NCBI RefSeq assembly: GCF_001510715.1
Contig: NZ_LMTJ01000006.1
Coordinates: forward strand, 313,704 to 377,703
DNA: 64,000 nt
Direction of reading: 5' to 3'
Origin: Bacillus sp. FJAT-29814
GTDB lineage: Bacteria; Bacillota; Bacilli; Bacillales; Cytobacillaceae
Made by a program: the position numbers and the translations under genes. Numbering within the stretch: position 1 is the stretch's first letter; every line of letters starts with the position of its first letter. This document shows, one piece after another, positions 36,428 through 45,304 of the stretch. Under the pieces are notes generated by a model. It had not been told where the DNA came from and did no database searches. It saw only the letters and a program-made list of their open reading frames with translations.

Positions 36428-37885
36428 TTATTTTCCAATCAACCGCAGTGCCATTTGAAGTTGAGCATCGTTTTTCTCTTTTTTTATTTCTTTAATGGCG
36501 GCGTCCTCGAGCTTAGCTGCGGTTTTCGCATCGACTTTTCCGGTGACAGCCAGGTCGTTATTTTCCTGGAACGCTTTCACAGCGGTGGTGGTTTCTGAAC
36601 TGAAATAGCCATCAGTCCGGCCTGGAGCCAGCCCCAGTCCATCGAGAATTTCCTGTGCGTTTTTCACCTGCTCGTTGTTCATGTCCTCCACGAGTGGTTT
36701 GTCGATTTGCAGCGGGTGTGTGGTGAAGATATTTGGCTGCTTGACTTCTACATCCGGCTTAATACCCTTTTTGTGAATCCAGTTTCCGTCTGGCGTCAGC
36801 CATTTGAACAGTGTCAGCTTAATATTGCTGCCGTCCTCCATTGGCACTGCCTGCTGGACGGTGCCCTTACCGAAGGTCGTTTCTCCGATTACCTTGTAAC
36901 CAGTCGCTTCCTGCAGTGCCCCTGCCAAAATCTCCGAAGCTGAAGCGCTCCCCTTATTGGTGAGAACAACGACTGGGTATGGCTTTTTCTCGGTTAATGT
37001 TGAGAAATATCGCCGCTTTTCACCATTTCGCTGCTGAATTTGCACAAACGGCTTATCCTTCGGCACAAATTCCTTTAAGATTTCCTCAACGCTCGATAGC
37101 AGACCGCCCGGATTACCGCGCACATCAATGATTAGCCCTTTGATCTTGTCATTCTCCAAAGCCTTCAATTCCTTTTTAAAATCAACCGCGGTATTTTCGG
37201 AAAAGGACGTCACCTCAAGGTATCCGATTCTTTTGCCGTCATACTGCTTGATATCGGAATGGACAGTTTCTAGCGGAATTTCGTCGCGCTTCACTTCAAA
37301 CGTCAATGGTTCCTTCAGGCCTTTGCGGGCAATTTCAATCTTGACAGTCGTGCCCTTTTTGCCGCGAATTTTGGAGGTGGCTTTGTTAAGGTCAAGCCCC
37401 TCGACACTCTTTCCATCGACTTTCAAAATTTGGTCGTGCGGCTTGAGACCCGCTTTTTCAGCCGGGGAATTTTTGAACGGGGATACGATGACGATCTTTC
37501 CATCCTCCATCCCTACTTCAGCCCCGATTCCTTCAAAGGAGGATTCCAAAGTCTGCGTGAATTGTTGAGTTGTTTCCTTGTCCATGTAAACCGAATAAGG
37601 ATCCTTTAGGACGGAAAGCATGCCTTGAATTGCACCCTCGACCAGCTTTTCCTGTTCGACTTTTTCTACATAGCGGCTGAGGATCAGTTCATAGGCCTGC
37701 TCGACTTTTTCAAGGTCGTCCGTTTCGGTTTGGGTAGTGGCTGTTTCTGTTTTGGCTGGCTTTATCGCTTGCTCAAGCTCGGAGTTTGTTTGATCCTTTT
37801 GAAAAAATTGCATTCCGGCATAGGTGCCGCCTGCCCCTGTCAGCAGTGACCCCGCCATTAATAGGGCCATCCATTTTCGATTCAT
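36428..37885 (-). CDS. ctpB: Carboxy-terminal processing protease CtpB (S41)
   Basis: 485 residues: N-terminal signal-anchor, PDZ domain (about 95-175), S41 serine protease domain with catalytic Ser in GSASASEILAGAL and Lys in TTFGKGTVQQ, and a C-terminal peptidoglycan-binding domain (about 395-465; LGLAPGRTDGYFSSET). In B. subtilis CtpB trims SpoIVFA to help activate sigma-K in the mother cell. Here it lies between minJ and a large repeat array. Confidence 0.94.
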   Translation of the reverse strand: MNRKWMALLMAGSLLTGAGGTYAGMQFFQKDQTNSELEQAIKPAKTETATTQTETDDLEKVEQAYELILSRYVEKVEQEKLVEGAIQGMLSVLKDPYSVYMDKETTQQFTQTLESSFEGIGAEVGMEDGKIVIVSPFKNSPAEKAGLKPHDQILKVDGKSVEGLDLNKATSKIRGKKGTTVKIEIARKGLKEPLTFEVKRDEIPLETVHSDIKQYDGKRIGYLEVTSFSENTAVDFKKELKALENDKIKGLIIDVRGNPGGLLSSVEEILKEFVPKDKPFVQIQQRNGEKRRYFSTLTEKKPYPVVVLTNKGSASASEILAGALQEATGYKVIGETTFGKGTVQQAVPMEDGSNIKLTLFKWLTPDGNWIHKKGIKPDVEVKQPNIFTTHPLQIDKPLVEDMNNEQVKNAQEILDGLGLAPGRTDGYFSSETTTAVKAFQENNDLAVTGKVDAKTAAKLEDAAIKEIKKEKNDAQLQMALRLIGK

Positions 37886-38150
37886 TACGTCGTCCTCCTG
37901 TTAACCTGCCTGTTTTAACTATTTTGCAAACAGGCAGCGATTTCCTGCCCGAATATTAACTTATATGACGGGAATGGACGAGTTATGAGTCGTTTTCGGG
38001 GGGAATGTTGTTGGGATGGGGGGAGGTTAGGGTGTTGAGGAAATTCATAACACATATTGTTGCGATTTTTCCTCGGTCGTGCGCTCTATGGGGGCTTCAT
38101 AAGACACTTTGATGCTATTTCTTTTTTTGGCGCGCTATTTGACGGTTTCC
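37886..38150. other. Spacer upstream of ctpB
   Basis: Non-coding; must contain the ctpB promoter. Apart from a small dyad around 37900-37935 (CCTGCCTGTTT / AAACAGGCAG) I see nothing notable before the repeat array begins. Confidence 0.4.
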
Positions 38151-38637
38151 CATGACGCGCTCGCACCTATTTTTCCCCGTACCGCGTCATGGGCTCTTTA
38201 TCCATGACGCAGTCGCACCTGTTTTTCTCCGTAACGCGTCGTGGGCTCTCTTCCCATGACGCGCTCGCACCTGTTTTTCTTCGTAACGCGTCGTGGGCTC
38301 TCTTTCCATGACGCGCTCGCACCTGTTTTTCTCCGTAACGCGTCGTGGGCTCTCTTCCCATGACGCAGTTGCACCTATTTTTCTCCGTAACGCGCCGTGA
38401 GCTCTCTTCCCATGACGCGCTCGCACCTGCTTTCCTCCGTAATGCGTCGTGGGCTCTCTTCCCATGACGCACTCGCACCTGTTTTTCTCCGTAACTCGTC
38501 ATGGGCTCTCTTTCCATGACGCGGTCGGCCCAGTTTTCCCCCGTAATGCGTCGTGGGCTCTCTTCCCATGACGCGCTCGCACCTGATTTTCTCCGTAACT
38601 CGTCATGGGCTCTCTTTCCATGACGCGTCGTCTCTAG
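38151..38637. repeat. Tandem array of a 52-base hairpin repeat, nine full units plus a partial tenth
   Basis: CATGACGC starts at 38151, 38203, 38255, 38307, 38359, 38411, 38463, 38515, 38567 and 38619: exactly 52 apart. Each unit joint forms a hairpin, CGCGTCRTGGG with CCCATGACGCG (loop of about 7), where R always faces T. Because 52 is not a multiple of 3 the array is not a coding repeat, although all minus frames happen to lack stops. Lies between the M23 hydrolase gene (end 38730) and ctpB. Not a CRISPR: the whole unit is conserved. Confidence 0.95.
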
Positions 38638-38729
38638 TTTTTTCTATCCAAGAGCCCCCCCCGAGGTCACTGAACCCAAACAAAAAAAGAGAGAAGCTAC
38701 CTGAGCTCCTCCCCACTAATTTCATTTTA

Positions 38730-40007
38730 TTAATATGGCACAATCCCCGCTGGATTAATGGCTGAATGGTACGCCCAGCGGCCTTTGTACAGCTCGAAAT
38801 GCAAGTGCTGGCCACGTGATGCACCAGTGTTGCCCATCGTGCCAATTTGCTGGCCTTTTTTGACAGTCGCACCTACACCAACACCCATGCTGCTCATATG
38901 GGCATAAACAGTCGTATAAATTTGACCGTTAATATTGTGCAGGATATAGATGACATTGCCATAGCTGCTTGAAAAGTGGGCAGCATAAACCTCTCCATCG
39001 GCAGCCGCCCAAATTGGAACACCGCCGCCACTCTTGGCGATGTCTACACCATAGTGCATTTTTCCGTTACGCATACCGTATGTCGAGGTAATGACGCCAG
39101 GCGCTGGTCTCGTGAAGTTCCCGCTGGAAACAGCAGGTGCGTTGGAACCCCCTGAAGAGCCGCCCGAAGAACTGCTTGTCGAAGGCTTCTGAGCCTGTTT
39201 TGCCGCCTGTGCAGCCTGTGCCGCTTGCGCTGCCTGAGCAGCCTGTAGTGACCTCTTAATTGCAGCCTCCTGTGCCGCAAGAATATTCTCCTGTTCTTTC
39301 ATATCCATGGCGACTTCTTGTTCTTCCGCTTCTTGTTCTTCAAGTGAAGCAAGCAGATTATCCTTTTCCGCCCGCTGCGCATTCAATTGCTGATTACTTC
39401 TCTCCAAATCGGCAACCATTTTTTCAATGCTCTCAAGGTTTTTCTGTACCTCAGTCTGCTTCGTTTCCAGTTCTCTTTTATCAGCCTCATGCTGCTGTAA
39501 AATATCCTGGTCCGCCGCCATAATCGTAGCCACCGCGTTCGCCCGGTCGACGAAATCGCTAAAGCTGGTGGCGCCGAACAGCACATCCAAATAGGAAATC
39601 ACCCCGCCGGTTTCCTGGTAGCTGCGAATTCGATCCTTTAACAAGACATTGCGCTTTTCAATCCGCTCCTTCAAAACAGCGGATTCTTCCTGAAGCTTAG
39701 CAATCTCAGCTTTGGTTTCGGCAATTTTAGCGGTTTTCTCCTTAATCTGCGCTGCAGCTTGATTAATGGCTGCCTCGAGACGCTTTATTTCAGACTCTAC
39801 ACTATTTTGCTGGTTTTGCAGATTGCTAATCTTATCGTTTTGTTTCTTAAGGTCCGACTTAACCCCGGACCGCTCCTTTTGCACTTTGTTCTGCTGATCC
39901 TTCAAGCTGGAAATGGAGGCTGCTTCTGTATGTACTGATGCTCCTCCAAAAATGGTTCCTAGTCCAACCGTCGCAGCGGCTGCTAGCGTGATAACTGTTT
40001 TTCTCAT
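38730..40007 (-). CDS. EnvC/PcsB-like coiled-coil M23 peptidoglycan hydrolase
   Basis: 425 residues from the ATG at 40007 (GGGGAG 9 bases upstream; longer frames lie in ftsX). Signal peptide ending near TEAAS (about 1-32), long coiled coil (about 35-245), Ala/Gln and Ser/Gly linker, then a LytM/M23 zinc endopeptidase with HYGVDIA, VYAHMSS and HLHFELY. Directly downstream of ftsE-ftsX. By analogy with FtsEX-EnvC, FtsEX-PcsB and FtsEX-CwlO, it is probably the hydrolase (or activator) switched on by FtsEX. Zinc ligands His and Asp are intact, so it should be catalytic. Confidence 0.9.
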   Translation of the reverse strand: MRKTVITLAAAATVGLGTIFGGASVHTEAASISSLKDQQNKVQKERSGVKSDLKKQNDKISNLQNQQNSVESEIKRLEAAINQAAAQIKEKTAKIAETKAEIAKLQEESAVLKERIEKRNVLLKDRIRSYQETGGVISYLDVLFGATSFSDFVDRANAVATIMAADQDILQQHEADKRELETKQTEVQKNLESIEKMVADLERSNQQLNAQRAEKDNLLASLEEQEAEEQEVAMDMKEQENILAAQEAAIKRSLQAAQAAQAAQAAQAAKQAQKPSTSSSSGGSSGGSNAPAVSSGNFTRPAPGVITSTYGMRNGKMHYGVDIAKSGGGVPIWAAADGEVYAAHFSSSYGNVIYILHNINGQIYTTVYAHMSSMGVGVGATVKKGQQIGTMGNTGASRGQHLHFELYKGRWAYHSAINPAGIVPY

Positions 40008-40081
40008 GCGAAATTTCTCCCCCATTTCCCTATTTAAAAAGTCAGGAAGGAAATGGCCAGCTTCCTTCCTGACTAAAGTTC

Positions 40082-40975
40082 TTAAACCTTCAAAAACTTC
40101 CTTACTGACATCAAGCTGCCCCAAACACCGATAACTGCGCCCATTAACAGCAATATGCCGGAAAGCTGGAACACGAACGGATCAAACGGCAAAATCCTGA
40201 TAAACGTGCCGGTTAGCCGTGGGCCAATATAATCGTAGGCGCGATAGTAGGCAATCCCAATCAGGACGATTGGCAGAATCGAACCGATGATGCCGAGCCA
40301 CAGCCCTTCCAGTACAAACGGCCAGCGAATAAAGCCATTGGTTGCCCCTACTAATCTCATAATCTTGATTTCTCTGCGTCTGGCAATAATCGTAATTTTA
40401 ATTGTATTGGAAATCAGGAAAATAGCCGTGAAGAGTAAGCCAAAGATTAACACGACGCCGACATTACGGCTCGCTTTAATAAAACTAAACAGCTTTTCCA
40501 CCTTGCCCTGACCATATTTTACTTTTGCGACATAGTCTAATTTTTCCGCTTTTTTGGCGACCTTCATGGTATCCTGTGGCTTTTCCGTCTTGACGATAAA
40601 GACGTCGTTCAGCGGGTTATCCTGCTCAAACAGTTTAAACGCCTTGCCTTCTTCGCCCATGCTCTTCACCAAATCTTGCAATTCCTTTTCTTTTGGTGAA
40701 AACTTGACGGTTTTTACTTCCGGCATGGCTTCGAGCCTAGATTTCAAGGACCCTTGGTCGTCTTTGGTTGCCGCCACATCGATGTGGACGCGGATTTGCA
40801 CATCCTGTTCAATCGTTTCAGCGACGCGGTTCAAGTTCATCATGATAACGAAAAAGACACCAACCAAAATTAAGGTAACGGTAACGGCACTGACGGATGC
40901 AAATGTCATCCAGCCATTTCTGCCGATGCTCTTTAAACTTTCACGGGCATGACGGCCAATTGTTCTAATTTTCAT
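40082..40975 (-). CDS. ftsX: Cell-division ABC permease FtsX
   Basis: 297 residues from the ATG at 40975, overlapping the end of ftsE by 11 bases; the longer frame reaches far into ftsE. Four transmembrane helices with an extracellular loop after TM1 (about 50-165) that would contact the coiled-coil hydrolase. Conserved ARRREIKIMRLVGAT. Confidence 0.95.
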   Translation of the reverse strand: MKIRTIGRHARESLKSIGRNGWMTFASVSAVTVTLILVGVFFVIMMNLNRVAETIEQDVQIRVHIDVAATKDDQGSLKSRLEAMPEVKTVKFSPKEKELQDLVKSMGEEGKAFKLFEQDNPLNDVFIVKTEKPQDTMKVAKKAEKLDYVAKVKYGQGKVEKLFSFIKASRNVGVVLIFGLLFTAIFLISNTIKITIIARRREIKIMRLVGATNGFIRWPFVLEGLWLGIIGSILPIVLIGIAYYRAYDYIGPRLTGTFIRILPFDPFVFQLSGILLLMGAVIGVWGSLMSVRKFLKV

Positions 40976-41651
40976 AACCGTATTCCCCCCTACTCTCATC
41001 GCGGACAATTTTTCCGCCTTCAATGGCGATGACCCGATGTCTAATGCTGTTCACAATATCCCTGTTATGGGTGGCCATGATTATCGTTGTGCCCCGGTTA
41101 TTGATTTCTTCAAAAATTTTCATGATTTCCCAAGTCGTTTCTGGGTCAAGGTTCCCCGTCGGTTCATCGGCAATCACGACCTTCGGCGAGTTCACGATGG
41201 AGCGTGCAATCGAAACGCGCTGCTGCTCACCGCCGGAAAGCTCGGTAGGAAGCATTCTTGCTTTATGTTTTAGGCCTACGAGGTCAAGAACCTCCATTAC
41301 ACGTTTCTTGATATATTTTGGATTCGCTTCGATAACCTCTAGCGCGAACGCAACATTTTCATAGACTGTGAGAGTCTGAAGCAATTTGAAGTCTTGGAAC
41401 ACAACACCAAGATTACGGCGGAATAAAGGAACCTTTTTCATTTTAAGCTTGGCCAAATTGACGCCATTCATTGTAATCGTTCCTGATGATGGAACTTCTT
41501 CACGGTACATCATTTTTATAAACGTTGATTTTCCGGCACCGCTCGGACCGACGACATAAACAAATTCGCCCTGATTAATCCGGACGTCTATTCCATTGAT
41601 GGCAGAAACGCCATTCGGGTACTTTTTATATACCTCTTGCATTTCGATCAT
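40965..41651 (-). CDS. ftsE: Cell-division ABC ATPase FtsE
   Basis: 228 residues starting MIEMQEVYKKYPNG at 41651. Walker A GPSGAGKST, signature LSGGEQQR, Walker B VIADEPTGNLD, H-loop ATHNRD. Works with FtsX to control cell-wall hydrolysis during elongation and division. Confidence 0.96.
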   Translation of the reverse strand: MIEMQEVYKKYPNGVSAINGIDVRINQGEFVYVVGPSGAGKSTFIKMMYREEVPSSGTITMNGVNLAKLKMKKVPLFRRNLGVVFQDFKLLQTLTVYENVAFALEVIEANPKYIKKRVMEVLDLVGLKHKARMLPTELSGGEQQRVSIARSIVNSPKVVIADEPTGNLDPETTWEIMKIFEEINNRGTTIIMATHNRDIVNSIRHRVIAIEGGKIVRDESRGEYGYEN

Positions 41652-41911
41652 GTATATCACCCAATTGTTTTTTATTTTAAAGATTAGATTTAAAGATTAG
41701 AGTCACATAATTCGACAATATTTGCAACAAAAACACAATATGAAACAAATTGTGCATAATTCCGCATGGCTTTATTATAACATCATCATTCGTCAAAAAA
41801 AGCGGTAAAATTATTACAGTTTCTTTTCAATCAATACAAAAACTGCCAATTTCTTCATGAGAGGCTAGTTTTACATAAAGAAAACGGTAGTTAATGTCGA
41901 TTATTCTTTAT

Positions 41912-41946
41912 AAAAAAAAAACGCCCCGCAAAAATCACGGAGCGTT
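41912..41946 (-). terminator. Terminator of cccB
   Basis: AACGCCCCG (41920-41928) pairs with CGGAGCGTT (41938-41946, one wobble), followed on the minus strand by a long T-run (41912-41920). Confidence 0.9.
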
Positions 41947-41957
41947 TTCGTTATTCA

Positions 41958-42281
41958 TTACTTTTTAGCTGCAAGCCATTCAGCCACTTGGTCAGCGTCG
42001 TCACCTGTTACAACATTTGGTGGCATGCCGCCCTGGCCATTGTGAATGATATTTAATATTTCATCTTTAGAGTATTTTGAACCAATTTGGGTTAAGTTCG
42101 GACCTACTGCACCCTTCAGGTCGCCGCCATGACAGCTGGAGCATTTTTGGTCATAAATCTTTTGGCCGCCGGCAGATGCAGTATCTCCGCCGCCATCTTT
42201 ATCATCGTTACCGCCGCCGCAAGCAGCAAGGCCCAACACTAAAACGCTTCCTAAGCACAAAGTCATCCATTTTTTCTTCAT
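41958..42281 (-). CDS. cccB: Cytochrome c-551 lipoprotein CccB
   Basis: 107 residues. Lipobox LAAC at about residue 21, Gly/Asp linker, then one haem site CSSCH with a distal Met in GQGGMPPN. Small membrane-anchored electron carrier, in B. subtilis likely feeding cytochrome c oxidase. Located as in B. subtilis between yvjA and ftsE. Confidence 0.93.
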   Translation of the reverse strand: MKKKWMTLCLGSVLVLGLAACGGGNDDKDGGGDTASAGGQKIYDQKCSSCHGGDLKGAVGPNLTQIGSKYSKDEILNIIHNGQGGMPPNVVTGDDADQVAEWLAAKK

Positions 42282-42337
42282 TTCAACTACGTACCCCCTA
42301 ATGTAAATAATCCCATCATTAAGATATTATACCAATA

Positions 42338-43204
42338 TTACGCCCGTTTGAAACCCTCTCCTAACACTTCCGCAGCATCCATAACCACGACAAATGCTGA
42401 TGGGTCAAGGGTTTTCACCAATTGTTTCAATTTTGTGAACTCCGTTTGGTCTACCACACACATTAACACTGGCCGTTCATGGTCGGTAAAACCCCCGTAT
42501 GCTGATAGTTTTGTCACACCACGGTCGATTTTATTCAAAATTCCTTGGCGGACTTCCTCTTGATTATTCGTAATAATCATCGCCATCTTTGACCGGCCAA
42601 AACCAACCTGCACCAAATCAATTGTTTTACTAGTGACGTACAGGCCGATAAGGGCATATAGCGCTTTTTCAATGTCAAACACGAGCGCCGCGGTCAGAAC
42701 AATTAAACCGTCAATCATCACCACGCATCTGCCAAGTGTGAAACCAGTGTATTTGTTGATGATCTGTGCGGCAAGATCGGTTCCCCCGGTGGATGCCTTT
42801 CCGCGAAAAACAATCCCAAGGCCAAGACCAATGCCGATTCCCCCAAACAAAGCGCCAAGCAGGGCATCATTTGTCCACGGCTCCCAATGTTTCGTAAAAA
42901 AAACGACAAACGGCAGAAACACTGTTCCAACCAAGGTTTTTACACCGAATTGCTTTCCTAATAAAATAACCCCGGCAATAAACAAGGGAATATTAAAGGC
43001 CCACTGGACATAGGCCGGCTCCCAGCCAAGGATCGATTTGGTTATGGTACTAATGCCACTGACGCCGCCCGAGGCGATCTCGTTGGGCAGCAAAAACACA
43101 TTAAAGGCAATAGCGATAATGGCCGAGCCAATCAGCACCAATATGTAATCAATCGCGATTCCCGCTTTTGGATTTTTGTCCATGATCTTGCTCAAAATAT
43201 TCAT
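42338..43204 (-). CDS. YitT-family membrane protein (YvjA-like)
   Basis: 288 residues from the ATG at 43204 (AGAGGGGA before it). Five or six helices of the YitT domain, with GKASTGGTDLAAQIINKYT, then a C-terminal cytoplasmic DUF2179 domain (about 205-285; ILNKIDRGVTKLSAYGGFT). Transport function suspected but unproven. Position between prfB and cccB matches B. subtilis yvjA. Confidence 0.92.
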   Translation of the reverse strand: MNILSKIMDKNPKAGIAIDYILVLIGSAIIAIAFNVFLLPNEIASGGVSGISTITKSILGWEPAYVQWAFNIPLFIAGVILLGKQFGVKTLVGTVFLPFVVFFTKHWEPWTNDALLGALFGGIGIGLGLGIVFRGKASTGGTDLAAQIINKYTGFTLGRCVVMIDGLIVLTAALVFDIEKALYALIGLYVTSKTIDLVQVGFGRSKMAMIITNNQEEVRQGILNKIDRGVTKLSAYGGFTDHERPVLMCVVDQTEFTKLKQLVKTLDPSAFVVVMDAAEVLGEGFKRA

Positions 43205-43512
43205 GTATGATTCCCCTCTAAAAAGCTTTATTGGAAAAGGGGCGGAGCGTCGCAAAAGCACTCTGGTTTAGACAAGGTAAGTGCAATATACAATTTTTCG
43301 GCTTGAATTTTAGTTTAGCCTGGCTCTGCTCACACCGCCTTATTGGCAAGGTTTGGTACACTTATACCATTGTTCATATGATTATGGTTGGAACTCCGGA
43401 TTGAATTTCAGTAAAGTACCGAAGAGAGTATAGCATGGGCAAATTTTGGTGTAAATGGCATCGGGTTAACGTGGTGAAGGGGTAAATTTTTATTAGCATT
43501 TACTAACTCCTA
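43205..43512. other. Spacer between prfB and the YitT gene
   Basis: About 300 bases without a gene. Nothing recognisable apart from the prfB terminator at its end; it presumably carries the YitT-gene promoter. Confidence 0.4.
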
Positions 43513-43513
43513 A

Positions 43514-43554
43514 ATAAAAATAAGCCTTTGCCGATAATCCGACAAAGGCTTATT
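43514..43554 (-). terminator. Terminator of prfB
   Basis: AATAAGCCTTTG (43519-43530) pairs perfectly with CAAAGGCTTATT (43543-43554); minus strand continues TTTTTATTTA. Confidence 0.92.
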
Positions 43555-43558
43555 AGTA

Positions 43559-44660
<1,102 letters not shown>

Positions 44661-44799
44661 CTTCGTCACCTCTATTTGAGAACTATAGTATAGTTTATTC
44701 TAAATTCCCTTGATAGTCCTTGTCCATTATAACGTGAAAACCGGAAAAAATTCAAAAATTGGTTGGTTTGGATGTGGCATATGGGTGGGAAATTTGGAT

Positions 44800-44946
44800 A
44801 TTACCATATTTGCACGCGAAATCAACATTTTTCTCAAAGATATCGACACATTTATTGTGGATATCAACACTTATTCGAAGGATATCGACACATTTTTAAT
44901 GGTTATCAACACATTTTACGATTATATCAGCAATTTAAAGTCGGCC
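44800..44946. repeat. 21-base-period array, word ATCRACACATTT, six to seven units
   Basis: ATCAAC or ATCGAC starts at 44821, 44842, 44863, 44884, 44905, with degenerate ends at 44800 and 44926: exactly 21 apart. Usually preceded by GAT, giving the palindrome GATATC. AAC and GAC alternate in successive units, hinting at a 42-base higher-order unit. Lies upstream of prfB. Confidence 0.9.
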
Positions 44947-44955
44947 GAGGTGGGA

Positions 44956-45102
44956 ATTCCACACAAGAACCAAATAATTCTACGTACTTTAGTAGAAATT
45001 CTACAAAATGCTGCAACAATTCTACGTACTTTAGCCGGAATTCTACATGATCCCAGAGCAATTCTACATAATCTAGGGGGAATTCTACAAAAGCAGCCTC
45101 TT
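44956..45102. repeat. 21-base-period array, word ATTCTAC, seven units
   Basis: ATTCTAC (first copy ATTCCAC) starts at 44956, 44977, 44998, 45019, 45040, 45061 and 45082: exactly 21 apart. CGTACTTTA follows the word in units at 44977 and 45019 only. It abuts the preceding array but is out of phase by 9 bases and has a different word. Together they fill the divergent spacer prfB / SEC-C gene. A weak TTG-start frame of 169 codons crosses both arrays and gives heptad-like peptide; I do not call it a gene. Confidence 0.92.
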
Positions 45103-45304
45103 CTTATATTTCCTTCACAAAACATTGCAATGATTCGTGTATTTTCGCATCTCATTCCGTCAAAAATGGTACTATTAAAGAAAAGCGAGTGTTTGCTTTG
45201 GATTTGTTGGATGAACTGATTGATACTTATTTAATGAACAATATGGACTATGCCTAAGAATGGCTGGAACTTATAGGAATAGAGATATAAAGGAGCAAAG
45301 TGCC

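Noticed and set aside
38151..38637. CRISPR array or repeat-protein gene on the minus strand (frames of 60-116 codons)
   Set aside because: The entire 52-base unit is conserved, so there are no spacers. 52 is not divisible by 3, so a protein repeat would change frame at each unit. No ribosome site and no cas genes.
44710..45219. 169-codon frame over the two 21-base arrays
   Set aside because: Starts at TTG without ribosome site, inside the prfB upstream region; its heptad look follows from the 21-base period.
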